The notes under the pieces were generated by a model. The model was not told the DNA's origin. It was given only the letters and a program-made list of their open reading frames with translations, and did no database searches. A stretch of 64,000 nt of DNA from Pegea sp. RAD2-039 (lineage: Eukaryota; Chordata; Thaliacea; Salpida; Salpidae), in the NCBI GenBank assembly GCA_034620365.1, contig JAQGEQ010000343.1, positions 186,001 to 250,000 on the forward strand, written 5' to 3'. Made by a program: the position numbers and the translations under genes. Below are positions 1 through 10,059 of the stretch, piece by piece (the first letter of the stretch is position 1; each line of letters starts with the position of its first letter).

Positions 1-195
1 ATATAGAAATAATTAATTTCTAAAAAGTTGATTTTTTGCATCTTTTTTGACACTTTAAAGTAACTTTTTAGAAATGAGTTGAAATTTGCAACAATTTTAG
101 ATTATTATTATAGCATCGTTTCATAATTTTTTTATTTTTAAGTTAAATTAGAACATTTTGTTGAATAAATTCTCAATAAAAATAGTAAACACAAG
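1..195. repeat. Left flank of tRNA-Glu module, duplicated at 51.85 kb
   Basis: AT-rich sequence matching 51,849-52,039 in the same orientation and 54,724-54,920 in inverse orientation. It always lies directly 5' of a tRNA-Glu-type gene, so the window opens inside one of the array's recurring modules. No coding potential seen. Confidence 0.7.
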
Positions 196-267
196 TCCCA
201 GGTGATCTGGTGGTTAGGATTCTTGGCTCTCACGCACGCGGCCGGGGTTCGATTCCCGGTCTGGGAG
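196..267 (+). tRNA. tRNA-Glu(CTC)-like gene, probably damaged
   Basis: A 72-nt cloverleaf-like sequence with acceptor TCCCAGG pairing to TCTGGGA, an A box in GGTGATCTGGTGG, anticodon loop CTCTCAC (anticodon CTC) and B box GGTTCGATTCC, followed by a T run able to end Pol III transcription. The anticodon stem (CTTGG against GCACG) has two mismatches relative to the intact copy at 54,652, so it may be a pseudogene. Confidence 0.7.
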
Positions 268-574
268 CTTTTTTTTCACAATTTTTTTGTGTTGCTTCTC
301 ACAGTGCCTTTCTTAATAATAGGAATATATCTTGATTTAAAGATTTAAATTTAATTTTATCTTTTTGTTATTTTGATCTTCAAACTCTCTAACCGCTAGT
401 CTCAAACTTGCATCATCTTCCTAATTTCTTATCTCTTATCCATTTATATTAAATCAAATATTTGCTTAAAAAAATAGTACTTAGATAATTTAAATAAAAA
501 CTTTTATGTAAAAAGTAGATAAAAGGAATCAATTCAGAAAATATTTTTATAACGAAATAATTTATCAGCAAATT
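268..574. repeat. Upstream flank of cassette 1 with decayed micro-ORF
   Basis: Conserved upstream region shared by most cassettes. On the minus strand, about 340-460, it contains the remnant of the recurrent 31-codon ORF, broken here by frameshifts and stops. No junction 17-mer is visible at the left edge. Confidence 0.6.
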
Positions 575-595
575 TACACCACAAACACTAAACTA
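575..595 (+). promoter_or_regulatory. PSE-like promoter element of cassette 1 (family representative)
   Basis: Core CACCACAAACACTAAACTA, preserved with few changes in nearly all 34 cassettes. A TATA box (TATATAAA, 605-612) follows after a 9-bp gap. The combination resembles the proximal sequence element plus TATA arrangement of animal snRNA genes (U6-type spacing in flies is about 12 bp). It predicts initiation about 30 nt after the first T of the TATA box, near the start of the variable segment. Confidence 0.65.
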
Positions 596-627
596 ATATA
601 AATCTATATAAAGGAAAATAACAGTGT

Positions 628-684
628 AGAAGTACTCTGCTAATATTTCAAACATTTAATTTCTAGAGTTGAACAAGTTTCAAC
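628..684 (+). ncRNA. U7-like Sm RNA cassette 1
   Basis: Predicted transcribed part: variable segment 628-657 (30 nt), degenerate Sm-like AATTTCTAG 658-666, stem-loop GTTGAACAAGTTTCAAC 668-684. Promoter: PSE 575-595, TATA 605-612. The variable segment is related to those of cassettes 11, 17 and 27. The weakened Sm site suggests a decaying copy. The exact 5' end is an estimate for every cassette. Confidence 0.55.
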
Positions 685-1925
685 AAATTATTTCAATAAT
701 TATTCTAAATTTCTTCTTTAATTCGATAGCAAAGATTATTTGCTGAATCAAACTTTAGTAGTTTTCAATTTGTACCTTTACACAGAACTTTAAAACTTTT
801 AACTGCTTCCAACAACTGACTGAAGTGTTTTAAACATTTTTTCAATCAATGTTTTGTTGATGGTAATCTAGTCAGGGTTTGGTTCATAATATCGGCTCCC
901 TATACAACAACTCCTTTTACTACTAACTGAGGTTTTTTTTGGCGACATTTTAGGTAAACTGATTTAACTCTACTTTACGTCTACTGCTTCGAAACTCAGT
1001 CAGTAAAAAGATGAAGATAAAGACTCACATCCACAAAAGATGCGTTTTTATAATCACTTTCACTTGTATTTGTTGATTTCGGGAGGACAACTCTAGAATG
1101 ATCATCTGAAGATCAAGAAGATCAGATGATGTAGTCTCATCAACAAGTATCTTACATGGAATGATATTTGTCTATCTGTTCTTATCTTTGTTTTGAGGTT
1201 TCTCTCCTTGACTTCGAAGTCCTTTTCCTATTGGTAAACTCTAAACCAATAAATTTAATCTCGAGTCATCTACATCTTTCGGACTCACGCTGAACTCTTC
1301 TCGAAATGGTTTATTGTCATCAGATATTCTTCTAATTTATATTGTAAATAAAACCCAGTTTTTCTTTAAAATGATTTTAAATTTCATCAGTGACTAAAAA
1401 ATTATGAAATTTTTGAGCTAATAATAGAAAGAGATTAAAATGAATATTACGTGGCTTTATTCTTTATTTTTTCAAGAGTTAATTTTATAATTTATTTTAA
1501 ATTGAAGAATTGTTCACGAATCTTTTCATAGTGAATAATCAAGAAATTAATAAACGGAATCTTATTTTCATCTTTTTAATTTAACTTTCAATTTAAATTA
1601 TTTCTATCAAACGCTTTCAACAAAAGCTTTCCGTTTTCTTTCAGGCCTAAAATACACTTCTTTTAATAGCTTCATTCAAAGATTTTAAATAACTTTTATT
1701 TATAGATTCCCTAACATATATAAACGTAAAGCTTCGGTACAGAATTATTTTAAATTAAAGTTCTTCTAACTTAAGTTAAGGTTTTCTTATGATAAAAACT
1801 AATTAATTCGTTTATGTTAAAATAAGTTAAAAATTTAATGATTTTATATAAAATATTTTCCTTTAGAATCAAATAATATGTAATTATCATTAGTAACTTT
1901 CCTGATAACTTTTTTGTTCCAAATT
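685..1925. other. Non-coding stretch upstream of EndoU gene
   Basis: 685-975 is the conserved downstream flank of cassette 1 and includes, inverted, the module carrying the 26-codon MSPTKASVSS-type ORF (about 840-975). 976-1,925 is AT-rich sequence not seen elsewhere in the window. No ORF or RNA gene could be supported. A pyrimidine-rich tract ending in AG at about 1,927-1,928, 24 nt before the EndoU start codon, could be a cis- or trans-splice acceptor. Confidence 0.5.
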
Positions 1926-1951
1926 TAGGTTTTCAAGTTCAGTTGGAAACA

Positions 1952-3881
1952 ATGAAGATATTTCTTGGTGTTTTAATCATTCAGTTTGTGTCCTTTCAAC
2001 AGACTTGGTCAGATTCAGTTCCACTACCAATCACTGGAGAATTGTGGAAAGAATCCCGATTTATAGATAAGTGGGACAGTTGTAAAGATTTTATAAACAA
2101 TCCTAAGTAAGTACTTTTCATTTTTGTGGTTTTCTGGTTTGTTATTTAATTAAGTTGTCTGTCACCGTAGTTTACTGGTCACACGCCCAACTGACCTGCA
2201 GGTCTCGGGCTTAAGCCCAGGACACATATTTGCGACAAGGAAACGTCCATAAAAAACCCGGGTAGAAGGGCCTTGTCAGTCTGGTTAATAAAAACATTTC
2301 TAAGAGACGCAAAACTCCGAATTTAAAACCGGAGTAGGAACCTCGTAGGCAGTTTGTCGCTGTGCTCAGTGTCTTTCCAGAAGCTCCTACGACGCCAGTT
2401 GCATCAGTCCTTCTGTTCCGCTTCACACCTAGATGGCGTAGAGAGTGGAATCCTGCTGCATTGGCAACAACTAGATATTCACTTCTTCTTTTGCTTACAG
2501 CAAAGAAGGCCCATAATATTATTATTATTAAGTTATCTAATATCATTGGTTACATGATTTGAGGACTACTGAAATGTCACGTGTCACATATTTTGCTTTC
2601 TATATTTCTAACTTAATAGATATTATTTGTGAGAATGTGTGTTACCGAGAGGTGCTCTCTTCAGGCACCCTCTTTAACGTTTATTGAAATATATAAATTA
2701 ATTATTAAGTGATATCATCTTAATAATATTTATCTAACTTTGAATGCATAATTATTATTATTGAAACAATAATAAAGTTTAAACAAATAAAATTTGCTGG
2801 TAAAATTTCTAAAATAATTTTTTTCGAACTTCTTTATAGACCATCTAAAGATATTTGGACTGAATTAAAGAAGAGATTATATGATAAAGATTTCCTTGAT
2901 TCTTTTGAAAATCTTTTTAAGGCGTTTGATCAAAACAAACAACCAACAAATTATTTGATTGACGAATTCATGGGTAGATTCCTGAAAACAAAAGTTGGAA
3001 AAAAACTGGAAGTTTACTTGCGGCAAACTTTGGGCAACCAAATAAGTGCTTTACATTCTTACCTTTATGTTTCCTTCTTGACAAATTTATCAAAAAGTTT
3101 GTTTTTAGAAAGTGGGCACGATGCTGTTAGGACTTATATCAAAAAAATTTGGTTTGAACGACATTCAGATAGAACTACAAGTCATAGGTAAATAAATTTG
3201 TATTAATTAAGTTCAAGCGTTAATTTATTATTTCAGTTTTAAGCATGTGTTTTATGGTTCCATTAATACGACCCTGGAAATAGTTAATGGGATGCATAAC
3301 TGGATTCAATTCAATCGATTAAATGGAGAAAAAAATATAACCAACATTAAATTAACTAACAGCAAAGTGAATGGCGCAAAGCATAAAGTAAGTTTTGATA
3401 AACATTTTTGGCTATTAACTATTAATTAGTTTAATTTTTGGTTTATATTGTAATCAAAATAGTTTAATTAATTTAAATGTTTTCAGCCACTTTTGTGCAA
3501 AGTTGATTTCTATTGGAAACAAGCTAAAAAATTATCTGATTCAATTATGGTTGGCCTAGACCCTGCATATGAATTTGCTATTTATACTTATTGTTTTAGC
3601 CATGTGATAAAAAAAGAAGGAACGTAAGTTATTATGTAAAATTATTTATTTGAGAATAATTTTTATACTGTTTTTTAAGTTTATAAATATTTTTTTATAT
3701 TAAAAATGAAGTTTATTACGTTTAATTTTTTGTTATTAACCAAAAGTTAATATCAGTTTTTTTATTTATTAGTTGTGCAGTTACTTTGGAGAAAAAAGTT
3801 GCTATAATCAAAATTATCAAAAAAACATTTAAAAGAAATAAACAAAAAATTAAAAGTGCATTTTTCCTGGAATATGAATGA
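1952..3881 (+). CDS. Secreted EndoU (XendoU/PP11) family endoribonuclease, 5 exons
   Basis: Joined exons 1952-2106, 2840-3187, 3237-3387, 3487-3623 and 3773-3881 give exactly 300 codons (299 residues), all with GT-AG introns. EndoU enzymes are metal-dependent endonucleases cutting at uridines. Residues 1-20 (MKIFLGVLIIQFVSF...) look like a signal peptide, predicting secretion. The C-terminal EndoU core is recognisable: FKHVFYGS with His171, GMHNWIQF with His188, and WKQAKKLSDSIMVG with Lys233, matching the family's two catalytic histidines and lysine and their spacing. PAYEFAIYTYCF (residues 244-255) matches the family segment SPEFEFALYT. The glutamate usual after the first histidine motif (GE) is serine here. 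The ORF closes with IKSAFFLEYE, similar to the family's terminal strand. No Cys-rich somatomedin domain is present. Initiator chosen as the first ATG before the signal peptide. Confidence 0.88.
2157..2527 (+). mobile_element. SINE in EndoU intron 1, (ATT)n tail
   Basis: About 370 bp, far richer in G+C than its surroundings. The head has tRNA-like boxes (GTAGTTTACTGG near 2,168 and GGTCTCGGGCTTAAGCCC near 2,201), a unique body follows, and the tail is repeated ATT. It is flanked by TTAAGTT at 2,150-2,156 and 2,528-2,534, a likely target-site duplication. Short ORFs across it are incidental. Confidence 0.72.
2559..2695 (+). mobile_element. SINE family 2, 3' part, in EndoU intron 1
   Basis: Starts TTGAGGACTACTGAAATG and ends in the family 2 tail (GAGAATGTGTGTTACC ... 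CACCCTC ... TTTATTGAAATA). It lacks the tRNA-like head seen in the full copy at 62.25 kb and has an extra internal stretch shared with the copies at 4.70 and 4.84 kb. Confidence 0.65.
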
Positions 3882-4531
3882 TTATCATTTAAAAATAAAA
3901 TAGCTTGCTAAAGAATTGAGCTTTAATCAAAAGATTAATAAAAAACAATGAAAAATAAATTCTGTTTTTTTTTAGGTTTATTTAGAAATAAGAAGTCAAT
4001 ATTTTGATTTTTCAGAAAGATTAAAAAAATTTCGACGATTAATTAAAATTTAAACATTTTTTTTTGTAGCTTCAATGTCAAAAATAATTAAGAAATATTT
4101 TATTAGAAAGAAATTTTTCATGAAATAATTAAAGTCTTTGAAATAAAAACATTTTTATTAAATAAGTGATATAAAACATCTGAGTGTTTAACGAAGTTTT
4201 CTACTTTATCATAAACTAGATATTTTATTCGTCTTAAAAAATGTTAAAATATCGAAATAACATTTATTGCAACAAATTTATTTATAATTTGATGATGAAT
4301 TAAAACTAAGTTATAATAATTAGATAATAGAACAAGCTTATTAAAGATCTGTTTTGATTACAGATACGAAACAGTCACTGCTTAAACTTTAAACTTCTTA
4401 ATGAATATTTTAAACTTTATTATGTTACAGCCAAAATGCTCGATATAATGTATTTATTTTAACTCTATGGAAAAATACATTAAAAGTTATATCATAAAAT
4501 ACTATATAAACTATTATAGTTTATATATATT
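3882..4531. other. AT-rich intergenic stretch
   Basis: Follows the EndoU stop codon; AATAAA-like signals occur about 3,893-3,897 and 3,940. Nothing else recognisable. Confidence 0.4.
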
Positions 4532-4645
4532 ATGGAGCACCATATAATATCTGGTGTCCAGCATGGCTTTGTGAAACGGAGATCTTCCCTGACTCAACAT
4601 CTCACTTTTCTTAATGAGCTTACTGCCCATTACGAAAGCAATACT
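4532..4645 (+). pseudogene. Non-LTR retrotransposon reverse-transcriptase fragment
   Basis: The reading frame contains ISGVQHGFVKRRSSLTQHL followed by TFLNELT. This matches the IS..QHGF...RS..TQLL.FLN..T segment of LINE reverse transcriptases (CR1/Jockey-like). Only about 38 codons remain before a T-rich run; the rest of the domain is absent. Confidence 0.78.
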
Positions 4646-4698
4646 TGTGACTTTTTTTTTATTATTAAAATTCTATGTAATTGTTCACTGCTATATGT

Positions 4699-4834
4699 TT
4701 TGAGGACTACTGAAATGCCATGTGTTGCATCTTTTATTTTCTATTTTTTTGACTACATAGATGTTAACTATGAGAATGTGTGTTAGCAAGAGGTACTCTG
4801 TTCAGTTACCCTCCTTCGCATTTATTGAGATAGA
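4699..4834 (+). mobile_element. SINE family 2, 3' part
   Basis: TTGAGGACTACTGAAATG start, AGAATGTGTGTTAGC core and CACCCTCCTTCGC-like end (TACCCTCCTTCGCATTTATT). It follows directly after the LINE fragment, so the two may have arrived together. Confidence 0.65.
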
Positions 4835-4839
4835 TATGC

Positions 4840-4975
4840 TTTGAGGACTACTGAAATGCCATATTTTGCATCTTTTATTTTCTATATTTCTAACTAAATA
4901 GATGTTATTTGTGAGAATGTGTGTTGGCGAGAGGTAATCTCTTCAGGCACCCTCCTTCGCGTTTATTGAAATAGT
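4840..4975 (+). mobile_element. SINE family 2, 3' part, tandem to previous
   Basis: Second head-to-tail copy with the same start and end blocks (GAGAATGTGTGTTGGCGAGA, CACCCTCCTTCGCGTTTATT). The pair gives a local tandem of headless elements. Confidence 0.65.
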
Positions 4976-6073
4976 TAAATAAATATTACAAAATACTATA
5001 TAAACTATTATAGTTTATATATATTCCGTTTAATTTTATAATTTAATTTTATGTAAATCCTCTTATCAGATTAACGTTCTATGCTTTAAAGATTTTAATC
5101 AAAATTAAGCTGTAAAGCTAAAATTGTCAGTTATTTAAATTTAATTCAAGTTTATCTAAAATCGTAAAGCTTTTAATTTTTTTCTATAATATGATTTACC
5201 GTCTACTGCAGATTAATTTTATTGGATCATATTTAAATAATAATTACTAGTCTTTTTTTTGCTTGCTTAAGATTAAAAAAATAATACCAAATTTAATTTA
5301 TAAAAACAATTGAATATCCGTTTGACTTTGAATTTATCTCAAAATTAAATTGGTAACACTTTTTAACGTTCGTATAGCCTAGAAACACTACAAGCCATTC
5401 GGTTAAAATTTGAATAAATAATTTTTATTTTAGAAAATAACTTTTTTTAATAAATTTGCAATAACTAAATTTTATTATATTATTGATTAAATAATATATT
5501 TATTTCTAATTAAGTATATTATTTAATTATTATTATTTACAAAGTTGTTTTGAATTTACTAAATAAAGTAGAAAATAATTTTTTATTTATAATTTTTGTA
5601 ATTAAAATATTTATTTTTTACTTTTCAAAATTATACTTTTTTAATTTGTTTTATATTTAATAAATATTTTGTAATAAATTTTTTCATTCAAAATTAAGTA
5701 TTTTATTTTGTTTCTAAATTTTAAGTTTTAGATTAGATTTATAAATTTTATTTTTTTGCATTTAACTAAATCATTTTTGAAAAAATCTTATTTTTATGAT
5801 TAAATATTAATTTAATTCAATCTTCTAGAATTTAGTTTTATGAGTTTAAATTGATTAATTATTAACTTATTACTTTATAAATTGGTTTTTAAATATTTAT
5901 TTATCATCAAATTTGTGTTTTAAACAGTTAAATAAAAATATAATTCTTAAACAAATTATTTTATTTTTTATAATAATAAATTCAAAACTATTTTTTAAGA
6001 AATAATTTTATACAGTTAACTAAATAATTTCTTTTATTTTTTATAATCAAAATCTATTCTTAAATTATTTTTC
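4976..6073. other. Very AT-rich spacer upstream of Fused
   Basis: Almost pure A/T. A 30-nt stretch before the first headless SINE (about 4,493-4,522) recurs at about 4,988-5,020 (ACTATATAAACTATTATAG). No repeats of the cassette family, ORFs or RNA genes seen. A TTTTTCAG acceptor-like signal ends at 6,074-6,075, upstream of the Fused start codon. Confidence 0.4.
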
Positions 6074-6127
6074 AGATTTATACAACTTGCTCATGTAATG
6101 TAAATTATTTTGATCTTCAAAATCACA

Positions 6128-8491
6128 ATGGAAAGTTATCATGTCTTAGATGTTATTGGTGAAGGGTCTTTTGGGAAAGTCTATAAAGGTCGCAAACGTT
6201 ATACAGGTCACGTGGTTGCTCTAAAGTTCATTCCCAAGGCTGGTAAATCCCCTAAAGACTTAAAAAACTTAAAAAAAGAAATTGAAATAATGTCAGATTT
6301 AAAACATCCAAATATCATTGAGATGTTAGATAGTTATGAAACAGATAAAGAAGTTGTTGTTGTAACTGAATTTGCAGAAGGAGAACTCTTCCAAATTCTT
6401 GAAGATGATGGAAAGCTTTCAGAAGATCAAGTCAATGACATCACATGCCAATTACTTTCAGCCCTTTTTTATCTCCATTCTCATAGAATACTTCATAGAG
6501 ATATGAAACCACAAAATGTCTTGATTGGAAAAGGTGGTGTCGTAAAGTTATGTGATTTTGGATTTGCTCGCGCTATGAGTGTCAACACCCTTGTACTCAC
6601 GTCTATTAAAGGTACTCCCTTATATATGTCACCTGAACTCGTAGAGGAAAAACCATATGATCATAACGTAGATTTATGGTCACTTGGTTGTATTTTATAT
6701 GAGTTATATACAGGCAAACCACCTTTCTACACTAATAGTATCTTTCAATTAGTTAGTCTTATCATAAAAGATGATATTAAATGGCCGAAATCAATGAGTG
6801 AAGATTTCAGAAGTTTTCTGAGGGGTCTGCTTACAAAAGATCCTCGTAAAAGACTCACTTGGCCTTATCTTTTAAATCACCCTTTTGTTAGAGGTAAAGT
6901 TGTGGTGGTCGATGAAAATCCAGGAGTTGATCCTTTTACAGAAGAACCGACGCCTGAAGTGACGGAAGCAAAACAAAAAGTCTTCCTTAAAGCAACATCC
7001 AAAGGTAGTGGATCAAAAATCTTAAGAAAAGCTAGACAGAAGATGACTTCAAGTGCCCAGAAAACTAAACCTAAAGAAGTTACTAACACTACACGCCCTT
7101 CAAAAGATAAAAAAAATCTTTCAAAGTCTTTATCAAATGGATCTAGAAATCAGGGAACAAAACACAATCATGGTGATGAAGACAAAACAGGATCAGAAGA
7201 TGACTGGCAAGAAATTATAGAAGCAACAGATCCTAATAGTATGCAGCTAACTACTCCGATGGTTCTTCTATCAGATGAAGATTTTAAAAAACGTCTTCTT
7301 CAACAGATTAACTCCTCGAAAAATCAACATCTTAGCGGTAAACTTAGTGGTGTGTCTCGTATGAGATCTTTGCTAAAAGTAATTGCAAATCTACTTACTA
7401 CTAAATGTGATGTTGTTATGTTATGGGATTTTTGTTGTCACTTACATATTCCTTCTCGTTTTATTGATCTTCTTCATGAGATTATTCAACAAGACTCAAT
7501 CACTAGAAGACCCTGGTTCGCGCAAATCGTCACTGACGTCATCGCTATGCTGACTGCATGGGCAGCTAGTGATTTTAACATCACAAACATCACCAACAAA
7601 CAAAACCAAGACACAATGTCAGTTTTTGCCAAACAAGCAGTTGATCTTCTTCATCTTCTCGCAAAGATTTTGTCTCATAAATCCCTTGATCAGGTTGCAG
7701 TTCACACACAATCTTTACTCTGCATCATCTTCATCTGTGAGAGCTGCGATCATGGTCAAAACCCTGATGTAGCTCACACAGTTTACAAAGAGCTTTCTAA
7801 AAGTCCTTACATCAACTTTGTACTTGAAGAGAGCTGCAAAGACTCACAGGAAGTTGCAGAACAAACCAATAGCCTCCAAGCAGTCTGCATCTCATGTCTT
7901 GCTGCTCTCAGCTACATTCCAGTAGTTGCTCTTCCAATAGAGTCCCACAAACACCAAACCTCCTCTAAGATCATAGACTTCTTCACGACAAATAAATCAT
8001 TTTTTAATCAAATTATTCAATCCACCACAAACCCAAAAACCCAACTAAATGCTCTTAAAGTGATGACGTCATGCTGCCAAGGAAACCCACTGTTAACCAA
8101 TCAACTGATGACGAAGAACAACATCCAGTTGTTGATGAAGACACTAAATCAACTGATAGATGATCCAGATGAAGCTTCATCACAAACAGTTGACATTATC
8201 CTCAACCTTCTCATCACTTCAGTTGATACTTTAAAGTCGAAATCAAAGATACCACTGGATGGCGTCACAACTTTATTATCGCGCGTTTTATGTGACGCTC
8301 ATCAACCGACTCATAGTCTCGCGGCCGCTGCGTTGATCTCTGAGCTCAGTGATCTTAGTTTCAACTTTAAACTAGAACTGGACCGCATCCTTGAGGCCCT
8401 ACGTTTTGCAGTGGCCAATCTCACTGAGGTGGGCACTCTACCACCACCATATTTTCACAAATATAAGGCTTCCAATTTAAAATATTATTAA
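6128..8491 (+). CDS. fu/STK36: Fused / STK36-type serine/threonine kinase
   Basis: 787 residues, intronless. The N-terminal kinase domain (about 1-255) is very close to animal Fused/STK36: glycine loop GEGSFG (11-16), VALK with Lys33, Glu51 in [13 protein letters not shown] (123-130), DFG (143-145), GTPLYMSPE (162-170), and the signature [28 protein letters not shown] basic low-complexity linker (about 290-370) leads to an alpha-helical, ARM/HEAT-like C-terminal half. Fused acts in Hedgehog signalling and, in vertebrates and planarians, in motile-cilium assembly. Length is near Drosophila Fused (about 805) and shorter than human STK36 (about 1,315). The start is the first ATG giving [16 protein letters not shown]; frame upstream of it is open but not family-like. 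Lack of introns contrasts with the neighbouring EndoU gene. The last 13 codons (from 8,452) and the 3' flank recur in at least six places downstream, so the natural C-terminus may have been replaced or copied by the repeat. Confidence 0.95.
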   Translation: MESYHVLDVIGEGSFGKVYKGRKRYTGHVVALKFIPKAGKSPKDLKNLKKEIEIMSDLKHPNIIEMLDSYETDKEVVVVTEFAEGELFQILEDDGKLSEDQVNDITCQLLSALFYLHSHRILHRDMKPQNVLIGKGGVVKLCDFGFARAMSVNTLVLTSIKGTPLYMSPELVEEKPYDHNVDLWSLGCILYELYTGKPPFYTNSIFQLVSLIIKDDIKWPKSMSEDFRSFLRGLLTKDPRKRLTWPYLLNHPFVRGKVVVVDENPGVDPFTEEPTPEVTEAKQKVFLKATSKGSGSKILRKARQKMTSSAQKTKPKEVTNTTRPSKDKKNLSKSLSNGSRNQGTKHNHGDEDKTGSEDDWQEIIEATDPNSMQLTTPMVLLSDEDFKKRLLQQINSSKNQHLSGKLSGVSRMRSLLKVIANLLTTKCDVVMLWDFCCHLHIPSRFIDLLHEIIQQDSITRRPWFAQIVTDVIAMLTAWAASDFNITNITNKQNQDTMSVFAKQAVDLLHLLAKILSHKSLDQVAVHTQSLLCIIFICESCDHGQNPDVAHTVYKELSKSPYINFVLEESCKDSQEVAEQTNSLQAVCISCLAALSYIPVVALPIESHKHQTSSKIIDFFTTNKSFFNQIIQSTTNPKTQLNALKVMTSCCQGNPLLTNQLMTKNNIQLLMKTLNQLIDDPDEASSQTVDIILNLLITSVDTLKSKSKIPLDGVTTLLSRVLCDAHQPTHSLAAAALISELSDLSFNFKLELDRILEALRFAVANLTEVGTLPPPYFHKYKASNLKYY

Positions 8492-9060
8492 GATAAGTAA
8501 ATCATCTAAAAGATAAATTTTTAATTTACATTTTCTTACGCATCCAAAAGTAAAAACTCGAATCAGAAAGTTTATAATTATCTTCTCTTTCAGCAAAACA
8601 ATATATTCAGTTTATTATTTGACTTATTTTAAGGTATAAAAGCCAATATAGTTAATTTAATAAAAAGAAATTCAGAAAAATTAAAATGTTGTTGAATAGC
8701 AATTAATTGCTTTAATTTTCTTTAATTTATATTTAACATTATGTATTAGTATCAAGTTTTATTGTATAGTGTTAGTATTAAATATTTTAATTTATATTTA
8801 ACATCATGTATTAGTCTTCATTTACAGATAGTTTTTTGATGGCATCTTTCTTGATTATGTTAACTATGTTGGCCTTCAGTAAACAATTTACTACTTAACT
8901 GTTTTGCTTTAAACATTTTGAATATTTTTATTCAAAATTTTTATTACATCTATGCTTTGTTTTTGAAAAAGATAATATAATAATTATTCTTTTTTGCAAA
9001 CGCTATATTAAAAGCAGCAGAATTATAAACATTAAATTATTACGTAATATTTTCTTCTTT
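8492..9060 (+). repeat. Fused 3' flank, source or copy of dispersed 'Fused-tail' repeat
   Basis: From 8,452 to about 8,900 the sequence (AAGGCTTCC ... CTTACGCATCCA ... AAGCCAATAT ... TACAGATAGTTTTTTGATGG) recurs at 20.4, 26.7, 35.4, 36.9, 38.8 and 46.9 kb. AATAAA-type signals are frequent. No further coding exon of Fused was seen. Confidence 0.7.
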
Positions 9061-9240
9061 ATTTAAACTTTTAATAAAAATGGTAATTAGTTTGACTAAT
9101 TTAACAACAAATTGAAGTTGTATACAAAAGCTACTAAAAGAAAAATTGGTTGATAATTAAGTAAACTTGTTTATAAAGTATAAAAATTAAGTAATATAAA
9201 AGTTGTTTTTATGAAAAAGTATATAGAAACAAATGAATGA

Positions 9241-9490
9241 AACTCATAACCGTTTGAACCCCTTAACTGTTAATAGTCTGAATCACACCTGTGGTGTAAA
9301 CGAAGAAAAGAGCCAATAAAAAGCTGCTGTGGGCAACACTATAATTGATCTTTGGATAGTAAATTGTTAAGAGTTAAATCACTTTACCTAAAATGTCGCC
9401 AAATAAAGCCTCAGTTAGTAGTAGAAGGAGCTGCTGGATATGGAGCTGATGTTATGAACCAAACCCTGACTTGATTACCATCAACAAAAC
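9241..9490 (+). repeat. Module with CTGCTGTGGGCAACACT and the MSPTKASVSS-type ORF
   Basis: Recurs at 36.40-36.63, 39.53-39.61 (first half only) and 63.77-64.0 kb. The second half starts with ATGTCGCC and carries a 26-codon ORF in other copies; here a TGA interrupts it after TRP-SER. It lies downstream of cassettes, on the opposite strand. Confidence 0.6.
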
Positions 9491-9647
9491 ATTGATAAAA
9501 AAAATAACTTAAATTATTTGCTGGAAGCATTTAAGAGTTTTAAAGTTCGGTGTATAAACACAAATAAAAAAACTACTAAATGTTAACTCTACGAATAATC
9601 CTTAATAAATAAAAAAATATATTTTAGATTTAATATTCAAATAGTCT

Positions 9648-9710
9648 GTTGAAACTTGTTCAACTCCAAAAATTGAAGAATTTACGACATATTAAGTCTG
9701 GATTTCCCAT
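9648..9710 (-). ncRNA. U7-like Sm RNA cassette 2
   Basis: Minus-strand order: PSE 9740-9760, TATA 9723-9730, variable 9710-9675 (36 nt, no close relative in the window), AATTTTTGG 9674-9666, perfect stem-loop 9664-9648. One of the cleanest copies. Confidence 0.65.
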
Positions 9711-10059
9711 GCTGAATTTTTCTTTATATAAATTTCTAGTAGTTTAGTGTTTGTGGTGTAAATTTGCTAATAAATTATTTCTTCACAGAAAATTTTCTGA
9801 ATTAAATTTTGCTAGCTACTGTTTACTTAAACGTTTTTATTTAAATTATCTAAAAATATTTTTATAATAAATTTATGATTTAAAATAATTGAAAAGATGG
9901 GAAGATATCAGAATGATGCAACTTTGAGACAAGTGAATAGAGAGTTTGAAGATAAAATTTATATTATATTATATATTATATTTGAATCTTTAAATTAAGA
10001 GATGTTTATAATCTTAATAAAGGCACTAAACAAATCTAGCAACACATTTACGTAAGCTG

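Noticed and set aside
628..684. Hammerhead ribozyme or MITE explanation for the repeats
   Set aside because: No CUGANGA...GAAA core was found, and the family has no terminal inverted repeats at cassette ends; the only short palindromes are the hairpin and the 17-mer.
2211..2562. Three ORFs over the intron 1 SINE
   Set aside because: They exist because the SINE is G+C-richer than its flanks; they overlap in conflicting frames and resemble no protein.
4532..4786. 84-codon protein gene
   Set aside because: Only the first 38 codons match reverse transcriptase; the remainder is T-run and SINE sequence read through.
6877..7089. Minus-strand ORF within Fused
   Set aside because: Antisense shadow of the kinase linker region.
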